In this document: positions 1 through 8,685 of the stretch, piece after piece
Numbering within the stretch: position 1 is the stretch's first letter
Layout: every line of letters begins with the position of its first letter
NCBI RefSeq assembly: GCF_009602465.1
Contig: NZ_WBKP01000030.1
Span: 1 to 45,172 of the forward strand
From: Cumulibacter manganitolerans
Lineage (GTDB): Bacteria; Actinomycetota; Actinomycetes; Mycobacteriales; Antricoccaceae
Length of the DNA stretch: 45,172 nt
Direction: 5' to 3'
Position numbers and translations under genes: made by a program
Notes under the pieces: generated by a model
Told to the model about the DNA's origin: nothing
What the model saw: only the letters and a program-made list of their open reading frames with translations
The model's database searches: none

Positions 1-85
1 TCGAAGGATCCACCTGGTGGCCGCGCCTACGTTGGAGGCACGCGCTCACTCAGGTCCGTCGTACACCACTCTGCTGGACTCCACT
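1..85. repeat. 85-bp inverted repeat, left copy; probable end of an IS lying outside the window
   Basis: Positions 1-85 are identical to the reverse complement of 45088-45172; identity stops at base 86. On the inner side this copy abuts a truncated istA, while the right copy abuts a truncated small gene, so each repeat marks a breakpoint. The inner edge reads, outward, GTGGAGTCCAGCAGAGTGG, which resembles the inverted-repeat style of actinobacterial IS256-family (mutator) elements as I remember them. The simplest reading is that the same end of one IS lies at both edges of the window in opposite orientation. A true terminal inverted repeat of a linear replicon is a less likely alternative. 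Confidence 0.6.
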
Positions 86-1195
86 GTACCGAAGGCGTTG
101 GTCTGGGACGGCGAGGCCGCCGTCGGTAGATGGCGCGCTCGAAAGCCGGAGCTCACCGCGGACTGCCAGGCATTCCGCGGAGTGCTGGGGTCCAAGGTGA
201 TCATCTGCAAGCCTGCTGATCCCGAGGCCAAGGGCATGCTCGAGCGGCTCCACGACTACCTCGAACGGTCCTTTCTGCCGGGCAAGGACGTTTACGTCGC
301 CGACAGGCTTCAACGCCCAGCTGACCGAGTTCTTCGTCAAGGCCAACGCTCGGAGGATGCGGGTTCTGGTTTGCACGCCGGGTGATCGGGTCGCCACGGA
401 TCGGACCGCGATGCTCCCGCTACCGGTGCGGCCCGAGGTGGGTTGGCGTCAGACGCTGCGGCTGCCGCGTGATCACTACGTCCGACTCGACTCCAACGAC
501 TACTCGGTCCACCCCGGCGTGATCGGACGCCGGGTCGAGGTCCACGCCGCCTGCCTACAACGCGAGGTCTCCGCCCGAGAAGCCCACGGCGGGGAGGGCC
601 GCATCCGCGCCGCCAGGTTCCCCTCCCGCAAGTCCTTGGAGGACTTCGACTACGACCACGCCCGTGGCCTGAAACGCGAGACCATCGCCCACCTCGGCAT
701 CCTCGACTTCGTCGCGGCCAAGGAAAACGTGGTCCTGCTCGGCCCGCCCGGGACCGGGAAGACCCACGTGGCCACCGGTCTGGCGATCCGTGCCTGCCAA
801 GCCGGGCACCGGGTCCATTTCGCCACCGCCTCCCAATGGGTCGACCGGCTCGCCGCGGCCCACCACGCCGGCCGGCTCCAAGACGAGCTGCGCCGCCTGG
901 ACCGCTACCCCGTGCTGGTCATCGACGAGGTCGGCTACATCCCTTCGAACCGGAAGCGGCCAACCTGTTCTTCCAGCTGGTCTTCTCCCGCTACGAACGA
1001 GCCAGCCTGATCGTCACCAGCAACAAGAACTTCGCCCGCTGGGGCGAGGTCTTCGGCGACGACACCGTCGCCGCCGCGATGATCGACCGGCTCGTCCACC
1101 ACGCCGAAGTCATCGCCCTCAAGGGCGACTCCTACCGGCTGAAGAACTGCGAGCTCGGCCGCGTCCCGGCGGCCGTCACCGAAGAGAACCCGTGA
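86..1195 (+). pseudogene. IS21-family istA/istB, fused and frameshifted
   Basis: The start is the C-terminal half of an IstA transposase (VPKALVWDGEAAVGRW, then KPADPEAKGMLERLHDYLERSFLPG). A frameshift near 290-300 is followed in another frame by FNAQLTEFFVKANARR and later DSNDYSVHPGVIGRRVEVHA. Around base 545 the reading frame runs straight into IstB (ACLQREVSAREAHGGEGRIRAARFP), so the end of istA and the start of istB have been deleted and fused. IstB is the AAA+ transposition helper; its Walker A (GPPGTGKTH) and Walker B (VLVIDEVGY) are visible. A probable one-base loss near 944 shifts the rest into a third frame (FEPEAANLFFQLV ... VIALKGDSYRLK), which ends at 1195. The element cannot encode an active transposase. 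Confidence 0.85.
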
Positions 1196-1204
1196 ACAGG
1201 GGGT

Positions 1205-1226
1205 CGGTTTTCGACCGTCGTTGACA
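1205..1226 (+). repeat. IS21-type right terminal inverted repeat
   Basis: A short segment reading GTTTTCGACCGTCGTTGACA lies just after the istB stop and matches the usual ...TTGACA end of actinobacterial IS21 elements. It marks the right boundary of the first IS21 copy. Its left partner is missing because the copy is truncated at base 86. Confidence 0.55.
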
Positions 1227-1600
1227 GCGCCGCCGGCCTGCCGGCTCGCAAGAGCCTGGACGAGTTCGACTACACGCCGCAACCAGCCGCCCGGGATCGT
1301 GCTGCTCGGCCCGCTAGGAACCGGTAAGACCACTTGGCGACCGGGCTGGCGCTGTACGCGACGGGCGCCGCGTGCTGTTCGCGACCGCGACAGACCGGAC
1401 CACTCGCCTGTCCGAGACCATCGCCGCGGTCATGATCGACCGGGATCGTGCACCACACCGACGTCATCGCCCTCAAGGGCAACAGCTAACGCCTGCAGCG
1501 TCGGCGCCCTGGTCTCAGCGCGAGCGGAAAACCTACACTGACCAGCACACCAACTGTTCATTCTTCGAAGGCCGAAATTGTTCAGTTTTCGAGCGGCGTC
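1227..1600 (+). pseudogene. Second, heavily decayed istB relic (IS21 family)
   Basis: Several short IstB-like segments occur in order but in different frames: LPARKSLDEFDY near 1240, a degenerate P-loop (IVLLGPLGTGKT) near 1300, and HHTDVIALKGNSY near 1450. The distances between them are much shorter than in intact IstB, so large internal deletions have occurred. The tail near 1560-1600 (TTCAGTTTTCGA) resembles an IS21 end. It therefore represents another IS21 copy in tandem with the first. No usable reading frame remains. Confidence 0.6.
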
Positions 1601-1866
1601 GACAACCGCAAACGCCGCGGGGCACGAGGCGGCAGACCCGTCGGGCTCGAGACCGTCGATTAGAAGAACCGCAACGTGATCGAACCCCAGTACTGGCACC
1701 ATAAGCAATGGCGATGAAATACCTCGGGACGAGGCCAGCGCTTTGCCGCATCGTCGACAGATAGGTCGAGGGGTTTCTCAGCGATGGTGGGGTGCCCGGT
1801 GCTGGGGAGGCGGGGAGGAACTCGGTGACCGTTCGATAGCGCCCAGGCACCTCGCCTGAAGGATGT
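1601..1866. other. Region without recognisable gene
   Basis: These 266 bases separate the IS21 debris from the crcB operon, whose last gene ends at 1867. No reading frame in either direction resembles a known protein, and no clear terminator hairpin or promoter was seen. Confidence 0.4.
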
Positions 1867-2253
1867 TCACGGTCCACTCGCGAGGGCGGTGAGCGCGTAG
1901 CCGGCGGCGGCCGCGGCGACGCTGATTACCAACATGCCGACGCCGTTGGCGACCGCGGCGATGACGCGGCGCTGCTGAGCGAGGCGGATTGTTTCGAAGC
2001 TCGCGGTACTGAAGGTGGTGTAACCACCGAGCAGCCCTACGCCGATCACGAGCCGGTATTCGTCGGAAAGTGCCGCAGTCATCCCCAGCGCGGTGATTGC
2101 TCCAAGCAGTAGAGAGCCGGTGACATTGATGATGGTGGTGCCGAGCGGGTAGGTGGTCCTGGTGCGGGCGCGGACGAGCCCGTCGATGAGGAATCTTAGG
2201 TTGGCCCCCACGCCGCCCGCTATACAGATCGCCGCGAACAGTAGCGGCGTCAC
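1867..2253 (-). CDS. crcB: CrcB/Fluc fluoride channel, second subunit
   Basis: This 128-residue membrane protein of the CrcB (Fluc) family exports fluoride across the cytoplasmic membrane as a dimer. Visible family features are the Asn-Gly segment TTIINVTGSLLLGAI, the hallmark GVGLLGGYTTFSTASFE, and about four hydrophobic helices. The GTG start at 2253 overlaps the TGA stop of the upstream crcB by four bases, so the two are translationally coupled. An upstream in-frame extension exists but lies inside the other gene. In many actinobacteria crcB occurs as such tandem pairs that form a heterodimer. Length and motifs are normal and the gene looks functional. Confidence 0.9.
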   Translation of the reverse strand: MTPLLFAAICIAGGVGANLRFLIDGLVRARTRTTYPLGTTIINVTGSLLLGAITALGMTAALSDEYRLVIGVGLLGGYTTFSTASFETIRLAQQRRVIAAVANGVGMLVISVAAAAAGYALTALASGP

Positions 2254-2747
2254 CGGTTTCCCTCCCGCCGGATCAGCGCACCGATTGCGATTCCGGCTGC
2301 GGTCGCCGCAGCTCCGAATAGGATTGTGCCCAGCGCATACGCGACACCGATGAGCGGCGCGTTTTTGATGAGGAGCACCGTGTCGGTGGCCAGAGCGCTG
2401 TAGGTGGTGAACCCTCCCAGCAGCCCAGTGCCAGCGAAGAGACGAATGGTCCGGCGCACGCCGGCGTCCTCGCCACTGGCAACGAGCGTCTCGAGGAGCA
2501 AACCGAGAATGAAAGCGCCGGCGACGTTGATCGCGCATGTCGTGAATGGAATGCCGGCAACGGGTGGCATAGCGAGGCTGAGCGTTTCGCGCAATCCAGT
2601 ACCGATCCCGCCACCGGCGGCAACCAGTGCGAGATATCGGCGCTCTAGGTATACCGGACGCGGGCCAGGCTCAGGGGACTTCTCGACCTTCACGTCGTTG
2701 TCCAGCGGTAGCGCATCGCAATCGACCGGTTCGCGCCTGCTTCTCAT
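2250..2747 (-). CDS. crcB: CrcB/Fluc fluoride channel, first subunit
   Basis: This 165-residue CrcB-family protein has four predicted membrane helices and the conserved GTGLLGGFTTYSALATD segment. The first 35 or so residues (rich in Asp, Pro and Glu) are a soluble extension of a kind common in actinobacterial CrcB proteins; the membrane part begins near LERRYLALVAAGGG. The Asn that lines the pore is likely in TTCAINVAGAFILG. It is the proximal partner of the overlapping second crcB. I looked for a fluoride riboswitch upstream and did not find a convincing one. On a plasmid, the pair would give fluoride tolerance. Confidence 0.9.
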   Translation of the reverse strand: MRSRREPVDCDALPLDNDVKVEKSPEPGPRPVYLERRYLALVAAGGGIGTGLRETLSLAMPPVAGIPFTTCAINVAGAFILGLLLETLVASGEDAGVRRTIRLFAGTGLLGGFTTYSALATDTVLLIKNAPLIGVAYALGTILFGAAATAAGIAIGALIRREGNR

Positions 2748-2831
2748 GTGAGACCAAACCGAGTCACAGTGGGAATCCCTGCTCGCGGAGACTCGCTGTA
2801 TCGAGGGCGGATAGCAGCGCTCGGGTGCGCG

Positions 2832-3356
2832 TCATGCCTGGTGCTCCCATGGCAGCGGACCGCTGACGGTGGGAGCTTGCGGAACGACGAGCACGGGTCG
2901 ATGCTGTCGGTGCGCCAGATGTGCCGCGACGGACCCTGCGAAGAACTCGTCGACCACGCCGCGGAGCCCGGGCCGGCGGGTTCCGACCACGATCATTACT
3001 GCATGCATCAGTTCGGCTAAATGCGACAAAGCAGTCGCCGGGTCACCGGCCAACTCTCGCATCTCCCCCGCGACACTCGAGAGCGCAAATACGGATTCGA
3101 GTTGGTGCCGAAGCGTCACCGGGAACGGTGCGGGGGCACTGTCCGCCACATCGGGGTCAATCGGCGCCGACGACACCGAACCGTCCGGATGCTCGTGCAC
3201 CACATACCGTCCGGTATTAACGTGCGCACACACAATCCGTGTGGGACCGCGAAAGGAACGAGCCAACCCGACCGCGGCTTCCACGACGCGCACGCCATAG
3301 TCAGGTACGACGCCCGCTACGAGCGTTGCGGTGGGATGGTCGGCGGGCTGGTTCAT
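2832..3356 (-). CDS. Universal stress protein (UspA family)
   Basis: A 174-residue single-domain Usp-type protein. The C-terminal nucleotide-binding signature is clear: GTRRPGLRGVVDEFFAGSVAAHLAHRQHRPVLVVP, matching the G-2x-G-9x-G(S/T) pattern of ATP-binding Usp proteins. The N-terminus shows the usual VVEAAVGLA helix after the first strand. It lies 84 bases upstream of the crcB pair on the same strand and may be co-transcribed, suggesting a small stress/fluoride operon. The start ATG at 3356 has GGAG seven bases upstream. Its physiological role cannot be told from the sequence. Confidence 0.85.
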   Translation of the reverse strand: MNQPADHPTATLVAGVVPDYGVRVVEAAVGLARSFRGPTRIVCAHVNTGRYVVHEHPDGSVSSAPIDPDVADSAPAPFPVTLRHQLESVFALSSVAGEMRELAGDPATALSHLAELMHAVMIVVGTRRPGLRGVVDEFFAGSVAAHLAHRQHRPVLVVPQAPTVSGPLPWEHQA

Positions 3357-3363
3357 GGGCTCT

Positions 3364-3396
3364 CCTATCTACGGGCACTCCAAATGCCGAGATAGG
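3364..3396 (-). promoter_or_regulatory. Hairpin in the 5' leader of the usp-crcB operon
   Basis: CCTATCT (3364-3370) pairs with AGATAGG (3390-3396), and the inner GGCA/TGCC bases extend the stem to about eleven pairs around a seven-base loop. It lies directly upstream of the usp Shine-Dalgarno and partly includes it. It also overlaps the stop codon of the upstream relic, so it could be a terminator of the former gene or a leader structure limiting usp translation. It does not match the fluoride riboswitch consensus. Confidence 0.5.
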
Positions 3397-3676
3397 GACC
3401 GTTGTCGGCGAGATCACCGAAGTTGAGTACGGCGAGCCCCACCGCCGCGGCACCACAATCAGTGCCTTCACCATCTTCGCATGACCGGGCCGCTCCCTCC
3501 AAATCGCTGGCCCCGATCCCGAAGGCGCTTGTTATCGGTCTCGCCGTTCGGGTCTCGAACAGCGAGAGCTTCACGTCCTCCTTCGAGGCATCGCCCATGC
3601 GGGTGACGACGATGGTGCCGCCCTTGCTGGTGAGGTCCGTGCAGGCCTTGATGTCCTCACCCTGGAGGTGTCTCAA
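3365..3676 (-). pseudogene. Relic of a zinc/NDMA-type alcohol dehydrogenase
   Basis: The first half of this open frame contains KGGTIVVTRMGDASKEDVKLSLFE, which closely resembles the stretch after the Rossmann fold in class III/NDMA-dependent alcohol dehydrogenases (GGTIVVTGMGD..DVKLSLFE). The residues after it do not continue like that family, and there is no catalytic domain upstream, so only a fragment of some 30 recognisable residues remains. The rest of the open frame, up to a TAG at 3365, is not recognisable. The only initiator is a weak TTG, consistent with a fragment rather than a gene. Confidence 0.5.
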
Positions 3677-3694
3677 CTACTTGATGGTGCCTGC

Positions 3695-4027
3695 TCAGGC
3701 ATGGTCACTGGCCCGTGTTTGTGGGGACGACGAGGGGTGCCGGCTGCGGATCAGGCGCGGGTCGATGTCGAGCAGCTGCGCGATTTCCTTCTTCGACTTG
3801 CCGAGTGACCGGAGGTCGTCCACGGCAGCGTTGAGGCCGCTTTCGGCGGCGCGCTGTTGTTCGTCGAGCGTGGCGAGCAGCTGGTCGCGTTCCCGCTGGA
3901 CCTTCTCGAGGTGCTCGACGGCCTTGATGCCGTCCTCAACGGCGGAGGTGAGCCGGTCGATCTGGGCCTGCAGGTGATCATTGACGCGTTGCCGGGCCGC
4001 TACTGCCGCGCTGCGATGAGTCGCCAC
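3695..4027 (-). CDS. Small coiled-coil protein with C-terminal helix-turn-helix-like segment
   Basis: A 110-residue hydrophilic protein. Residues 10-70 form a heptad-rich coiled coil (QAQIDRLTSAVEDGIKAVEHLEKVQRERDQLLATLDEQQ). It is followed by LGKSKKEIAQLLDIDPRLIR, which has the look of a helix-turn-helix. It is transcribed divergently from the relaxase with 185 bases between the two starts. That position is typical of small accessory or regulatory genes beside actinobacterial MOBF relaxases, so a relaxosome accessory or transfer regulator role is inferred. I do not recognise a named family. Confidence 0.65.
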   Translation of the reverse strand: MATHRSAAVAARQRVNDHLQAQIDRLTSAVEDGIKAVEHLEKVQRERDQLLATLDEQQRAAESGLNAAVDDLRSLGKSKKEIAQLLDIDPRLIRSRHPSSSPQTRASDHA

Positions 4028-4212
4028 GTGGGAATCCCCTCCCTGATTTGTCGCTGTCTGTCTCTGTCATGCCTCATAGTCTTCGGCTGCCCAAAGCTTT
4101 CCTCGTATGTCCCCGAATGCTGATGCCACCCAGGACTCCAACCCTAACCCAACCCAGAAGAATCCGAAGCCCTTCACACCTTAGGCATTCCAATGTGGGA
4201 TAGGCTGCGGGC
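4028..4212. other. Divergent intergenic region upstream of the relaxase; oriT candidate
   Basis: These 185 bases separate two divergent genes. They are less GC-rich than the relaxase gene and contain a short C-rich direct repeat (AACCCTAACCCAACCCAG near 4139-4156). A TAGGCT hexamer at 4201-4206 sits seven bases before the relaxase GTG and could be a -10 element giving an almost leaderless transcript, but no good -35 is seen. In MOBF systems oriT normally lies close to the relaxase gene, so this is the most likely place. No nic site could be identified by eye. Confidence 0.35.
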
Positions 4213-7200
4213 GTGACGGCGACCCTGCATCGGATCGGCGCTGGCGACGGGTATCGCTACTACACAGCGATGGTCGCCAGTGCGGATGAGCGCCGTGAGC
4301 CCGGCGAGCGGCTCGGTGACTATTACGTGCGCAGCGGTAACCCGGCCGGCGTGTGGATGGGCGCCGGGCTGACGGCGCTCGGGGTGTCTGGTGAGGTGCG
4401 TGAGCAGCAGCTGGCGAACCTGCTCGGACTCGGCCTGCACCCCGACACGGGCGAGCAGCTGGGTTCGCGGTACCGGCTCTTCGCGACCGTGGACGAGCGG
4501 ATCGCGGCACGGCTGGCGAAGATGGGCCCGCTGTCCCCCGCCGACGAGGCCGCCGTACGGGCGGAGGAAGAACGCAAGGGTGAGCGGCAGGCGGTCGCCG
4601 GGTTCGACAGCACCTTCTCCCCCGTCAAGAGCGTGTCCGTCGCCTGGGCCTTAGCGACTCCCGCGGTCGCCGCGCAGATCGAGGCGGCCCACGAGGCCGC
4701 CGTCGCGAGCACGCTGGCGTGGATCGAGCGTGAGGCGATCACCGCCCGCACCGGCGCCGACGGCATCGGGCACGTGAACGTGAGCGGGCTGATCGCGGCG
4801 GCGTTCACGCACCGCACCAGCCGCGCCGGCGACCCGGACCTGCACACCCACCTGGTGATGTCGAACAAGGCCCTTGCGACGCTGCCGGACGGGTCGCAGC
4901 GGTGGCTGACCCTGGACTCCCGCGGCCTGTACAAGGCGAACGTGGCGTTCAGTGAGCGGTACAACCGGGTCCTGGAGGACGAGCTGCACACCCGGCTCGG
5001 GTGGACGTTCGCGGTCCGCTCGGACCAGCCGGCGGACGCGGTCGCGCCGATCCGCGAGCTCGCGCAGATACCGGAGCCGCTGATTGTCGCGTTCAGCCAG
5101 CGGCGCCAGCAGATCGAGACCGACTACGCCGCCCGGGTACGCGACTACCGCAACGCGCATGGGCATGAGCCGCCGAAGGCGGTGCAGTACGAGCTGGCGC
5201 AGACCGCCTGTCTGGCGCAGCGGCCGGAGAAGGACACCGGCAGCACCGAGGCGAGCGAACGCGCGGAATGGGAACGGGTCGCCGCGAACATCCTCACCCC
5301 CGCAGAACGCGCGCAGCTGGCGGCGGACCTGGCGCCCGGCACCCCAGGGAGGACCGTGGACCGCCTGGGTGAGGCGGAGATCGCGCGGATCGCCGGCGAG
5401 GTGGTGGCCGAGCTGCAGGAGCGCCGCTCGGACTGGACCGAACGGCACATCGCCGCCGCCGCGCAGCGGCACACCGCGACCATCCACCTCCCCTCCCCGC
5501 ACGCCCGTGACGAGCTGATCGCCGCCATCACGACGGCCGCGGGGCGCCTCGAGGACGTTATCGAGGTCTCCGCACCCGAGCGCGTCCGCACGCCGGCCGA
5601 GCTGAGGCGCGCGGACGGTGCCCCGATCTGGGAAGCACCCGCCTCGCGCCGCTCCTCCACCCGCACCCTGCTGGCGGCGGAGGCGCGGCTGCTGGACGCC
5701 GCCCGCGAGCACACCCCCGCCCGGCTCCCGGGGGCCTCGGTGAGCCTGGTGCTGGGTGATCACGACCTGGCGAGAGACCAGCTCGCGGTGGTGCGGCAGC
5801 TCGTCTCGGGCGAGCGGCGCGTGCAGCTGCTCGTCGGGCCCGCGGGCACCGGGAAGACCACGACCATGAGAGCGCTGGTGGACGTGTGGCAGCGCGCCGG
5901 TGGCCGGCCCGTGCGCGGCCTCGCCCCCACCGCGGCTGCGGCGTCGGTGCTGCGCACCGAGACCGGGATGGACCAGGCCGCCACCATCGACTACTGGGCC
6001 ACGCTGCGGCGCGCCGGCCAGCCGGCCGCGCAGTTCCAGCGCGGCGAGCTCGTCATCGTGGACGAGGCCGGCATGGCCGGCACGCTGAATCTGGACCGCG
6101 TGGTGCAGGCCGCGAGGCGGGACGGCGCGCACGTGGTGCTGGTCGGTGACCCGCGGCAGCTGGCCGCGATCGCCTCCGGCGGTGGGCTGCGGCTGATCCA
6201 GAACGAGGTCGGCGCCGCGCAGCTGTCCACGGTGTGGCGGTTCGCCGACGTCGACCCGGTGACGGGGAAGCGGGTGCTGCGGGAGTGGGAGGCCGAGGCC
6301 AGCCTCGGGTTGCGGGCCGGGGACGCCGAGGCCGTCGAGGCGTACGTGGAGCACGACCGGGTCCGCTCCGGTAGCCGGGAGGCGATGCTTGAGGACATCT
6401 ACATCGCCTGGCAGCGCGACCAGGCCGGTGACGTGGAGTCGGTCATGATCGCCCCCGACAACCAGACCGTGCAGGCACTGTCTGACCGGGCGCGCGCGGA
6501 CCGGATCGCCGCTGGCCAGGTCGCCGGCCCGGGCGTGGGACTGCGTAACGGCAGCCGGGCCAGCGTCGGGGACATCATCGTCACCCGCCGCAACGACCGC
6601 ACGCTGCGGGTCGGCGGGGACTTCGTGAAGAACGGCGACCTTTGGAGGATCACCGGCCTCGGGTCGGACGGCGCCCTGGCGGTCACCGGGCGGCATGGGG
6701 TGTGCGTGCTGCCGGTCGGGTACGTGCAGGCGAACGTCGAGCTCGGGTACGCGATGACCGCGCACCGCGCCCAAGGCCTCACCGTCGACCACGTGCACGC
6801 CCTGGTCGATGACACTCTCACCCGCGAGGTGCTGTACGTCGCGGCCACGCGCGGGCGGTGCCGTAACCAGCTCTACACGGTCACCGAGCACCTGCTCGAT
6901 GCCGAGGCCGAACGCCCCGCGGACCCGAACCAGCCCGCGCGGGCGGTGCTGCGCGCGGTGCTGGAGCGCTCGGATGCGGCGGTGTCGGCGACCGAGTCCA
7001 TTCGCGAGGAAGACGAGCGGGCCGCCAGCATCACCACCCAGCTCCAGCGATGGCGGTACGTGCGCGAGCACGCCGGCACCGACGACGCCCTCCTCGACGT
7101 GGCGCTGCCGGCGCACGTCGCGGCCGACGTGCGCGGTGACGAGGCGTGGCCTTACCTGCGCGAGGTCCTGCACTGGCGCGGTGACCAGGCCGTCGAGGAC

Positions 7201-8340
7201 CTGCGCCGCGCCTACCAGTCCCGCACCCTCGCCGGCGCCGACTCCCCCGCCCGCGTGCTCGCCGCCCGCCTGGAGGCGCAGGAACACCCCACTACGGAAA
7301 TCTACGGCGAGTGGCTGCCCGCCGGCGGGGTCGACGCGTACAGCGACGCCCTCCTCGCCGCCGCACGCGACCGCGCCGCCGAGCTCGGTGCCCGCGCAGC
7401 CGTCGAGCAGCCAGCCTGGTCCAGGCAGCTGGGGCCGATGCCGACAGAGCCGGCCGAGCGTGAGGAGTGGCAGCAGCGCGCGGGGATGATCGCGGCGTAC
7501 CGCGAGGCACACGACGTGACCTCGCGCGAACCGCTCGGCCCGGCGCCGGCGGACCCCCTCGGCCGCGAGCGGTGGGAGCGGGCCCGCACGGCCCTGACGG
7601 TGCCGGACGAAGCCGCGGCGACTGCTGATCGACGACCGTACGGAGACCTCACCATCAAGGACCTGCAAACCCAGCTGATCGACGCCCAGCGTTACGCCGA
7701 GCGGGCCGCACGCCGGTTGGAGGCGGCGCGTGCGGCGCAGCAGGCGACCAACGCGGGCGACGAGGGGCCGCGCACGCGGCGCGTCGACAGTGACGTCGCG
7801 ACGTGGACGGCAACCCTGGAGCGGTTGGACCAGGCCGAGCAGCTAGCCGCAGTCGCTCGCCACGCCGAGGAGCAGGCAGCCGATGTCTCGACCCGGCTCG
7901 CGGAGCTCGAAGCACACTCGCCGCGGCGCCGCGACCGTGAGCGGTGGCCACAGGACGTGGCCGCGGCACGAGCCGAGTGGGACGAGGCGCAGCAGCGTGC
8001 TCAGGAGGCCACGGCCCAGGCCGCGCAAGGTGCCGCCGGCTTGCCCCAACCGCGTCAGTGGCCCCAGATGCGCGAGCATGCCCGTGCAGGGCTGCAAGAC
8101 GCCGCCGCGCGGCGCGAGCAGGCCGTCTCGGAGGATCAGGACGAACGCGAGCAGATCACCGCGAGCCTCCCGAACCTGGCGCGCCAGGTCGCGACATTCC
8201 AGAAGCAGCGCCAAGACCTACGCGCCGAGCTCGAGCGGCGTCCCAGCAGTGATGCTGCGGAGGCCGCGACGTATCTGCGGGAGGGTTTAGATGACCCACG
8301 GCGCCAGATCGAGCGTCGTCATGACCGTGAATACGGCTAG
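4213..8340 (+). CDS. MOBF-type conjugative relaxase-helicase (TraA/TrwC-like)
   Basis: This 1375-residue protein nicks oriT and unwinds the transferred strand in conjugation. The N-terminal TrwC relaxase domain (about 1-290) has tyrosines near the start (YRYY, residues 14-17; DYY, 36-38). It also has the metal-binding histidine motif HRTSRAGDPDLHTHL, with His200, 211 and 213. A RecD/TraI-type helicase follows: Walker A GPAGTGKTTT near residue 541, Walker B VIVDEAGM near 613, and the late motif YAMTAHRAQGLTVDH near 845. The last 230 residues or so are an Arg/Glu/Ala-rich coiled coil, duplicated in the remnant at 22771-23550. GTG at 4213 is the first in-frame start and brings in the whole relaxase fold. 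The gene appears intact. No coupling protein or type IV secretion genes lie in the window. Confidence 0.95.
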   Translation: MTATLHRIGAGDGYRYYTAMVASADERREPGERLGDYYVRSGNPAGVWMGAGLTALGVSGEVREQQLANLLGLGLHPDTGEQLGSRYRLFATVDERIAARLAKMGPLSPADEAAVRAEEERKGERQAVAGFDSTFSPVKSVSVAWALATPAVAAQIEAAHEAAVASTLAWIEREAITARTGADGIGHVNVSGLIAAAFTHRTSRAGDPDLHTHLVMSNKALATLPDGSQRWLTLDSRGLYKANVAFSERYNRVLEDELHTRLGWTFAVRSDQPADAVAPIRELAQIPEPLIVAFSQRRQQIETDYAARVRDYRNAHGHEPPKAVQYELAQTACLAQRPEKDTGSTEASERAEWERVAANILTPAERAQLAADLAPGTPGRTVDRLGEAEIARIAGEVVAELQERRSDWTERHIAAAAQRHTATIHLPSPHARDELIAAITTAAGRLEDVIEVSAPERVRTPAELRRADGAPIWEAPASRRSSTRTLLAAEARLLDAAREHTPARLPGASVSLVLGDHDLARDQLAVVRQLVSGERRVQLLVGPAGTGKTTTMRALVDVWQRAGGRPVRGLAPTAAAASVLRTETGMDQAATIDYWATLRRAGQPAAQFQRGELVIVDEAGMAGTLNLDRVVQAARRDGAHVVLVGDPRQLAAIASGGGLRLIQNEVGAAQLSTVWRFADVDPVTGKRVLREWEAEASLGLRAGDAEAVEAYVEHDRVRSGSREAMLEDIYIAWQRDQAGDVESVMIAPDNQTVQALSDRARADRIAAGQVAGPGVGLRNGSRASVGDIIVTRRNDRTLRVGGDFVKNGDLWRITGLGSDGALAVTGRHGVCVLPVGYVQANVELGYAMTAHRAQGLTVDHVHALVDDTLTREVLYVAATRGRCRNQLYTVTEHLLDAEAERPADPNQPARAVLRAVLERSDAAVSATESIREEDERAASITTQLQRWRYVREHAGTDDALLDVALPAHVAADVRGDEAWPYLREVLHWRGDQAVEDLRRAYQSRTLAGADSPARVLAARLEAQEHPTTEIYGEWLPAGGVDAYSDALLAAARDRAAELGARAAVEQPAWSRQLGPMPTEPAEREEWQQRAGMIAAYREAHDVTSREPLGPAPADPLGRERWERARTALTVPDEAAATADRRPYGDLTIKDLQTQLIDAQRYAERAARRLEAARAAQQATNAGDEGPRTRRVDSDVATWTATLERLDQAEQLAAVARHAEEQAADVSTRLAELEAHSPRRRDRERWPQDVAAARAEWDEAQQRAQEATAQAAQGAAGLPQPRQWPQMREHARAGLQDAAARREQAVSEDQDEREQITASLPNLARQVATFQKQRQDLRAELERRPSSDAAEAATYLREGLDDPRRQIERRHDREYG

Positions 8341-8555
8341 CAACGATGGCGGGATCTGGACGTCATTGCCGTTCTACAGCCCGAGGGTGATGGCGAGATG
8401 GGTGTGTCGTCAACGGTCGAACTTCCGCGGAAGCCTCAACACCCAACATCAGGAGCCACCGAGCCCCCGAGCTGCGCAGAGCCACGAGCCGTCAGACGCC
8501 CGCCACTGAGACCCAGCGTCGCCCGCAAAGGTGGCCCCGGCATCGCCCGTGGTGA
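8341..8555. other. Region without recognisable gene
   Basis: This stretch lies between the relaxase stop and the start of the ORF split by IS1380. Open frames are present but have no familiar features or good start signals. It may be a degraded remainder of whatever gene originally followed the relaxase. Confidence 0.35.
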
Positions 8556-8681
8556 ACAAGATCGACCCTCGGCGAGTACGTCGGTGTAGACGTCGAGCGG
8601 ATGCTCGCCGACGGCCGTCACGCACGCGAGGACCAGCCCGTGCTCGGCGTATCGAAGAAACAACCCGAGACTCCGGATGCG

Positions 8682-8685
8682 CTAG
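8682..8685 (+). repeat. CTAG target-site duplication, left
   Basis: CTAG directly precedes the left inverted repeat of the IS1380 element. The same four bases follow the right repeat at 10353-10356. A four-base duplication is usual for the IS1380 family. Confidence 0.85.

Noticed and set aside
2748-2831. Possible fluoride riboswitch between usp and crcB
   Set aside because: I compared the minus-strand sequence with the GGNGATG...CTGATG type consensus from memory and found no match; a covariance-model search would decide.
4651-7668. A 1005-codon open frame on the minus strand opposite the relaxase
   Set aside because: It lies entirely opposite the well-supported relaxase, has Arg/Gly/Val-rich shadow composition of GC-rich DNA and shows no domain.
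8398-8589. Possible 63-codon gene after the relaxase
   Set aside because: No family resemblance, no good start signal, Arg/Pro/Ser-rich composition expected by chance in such DNA.
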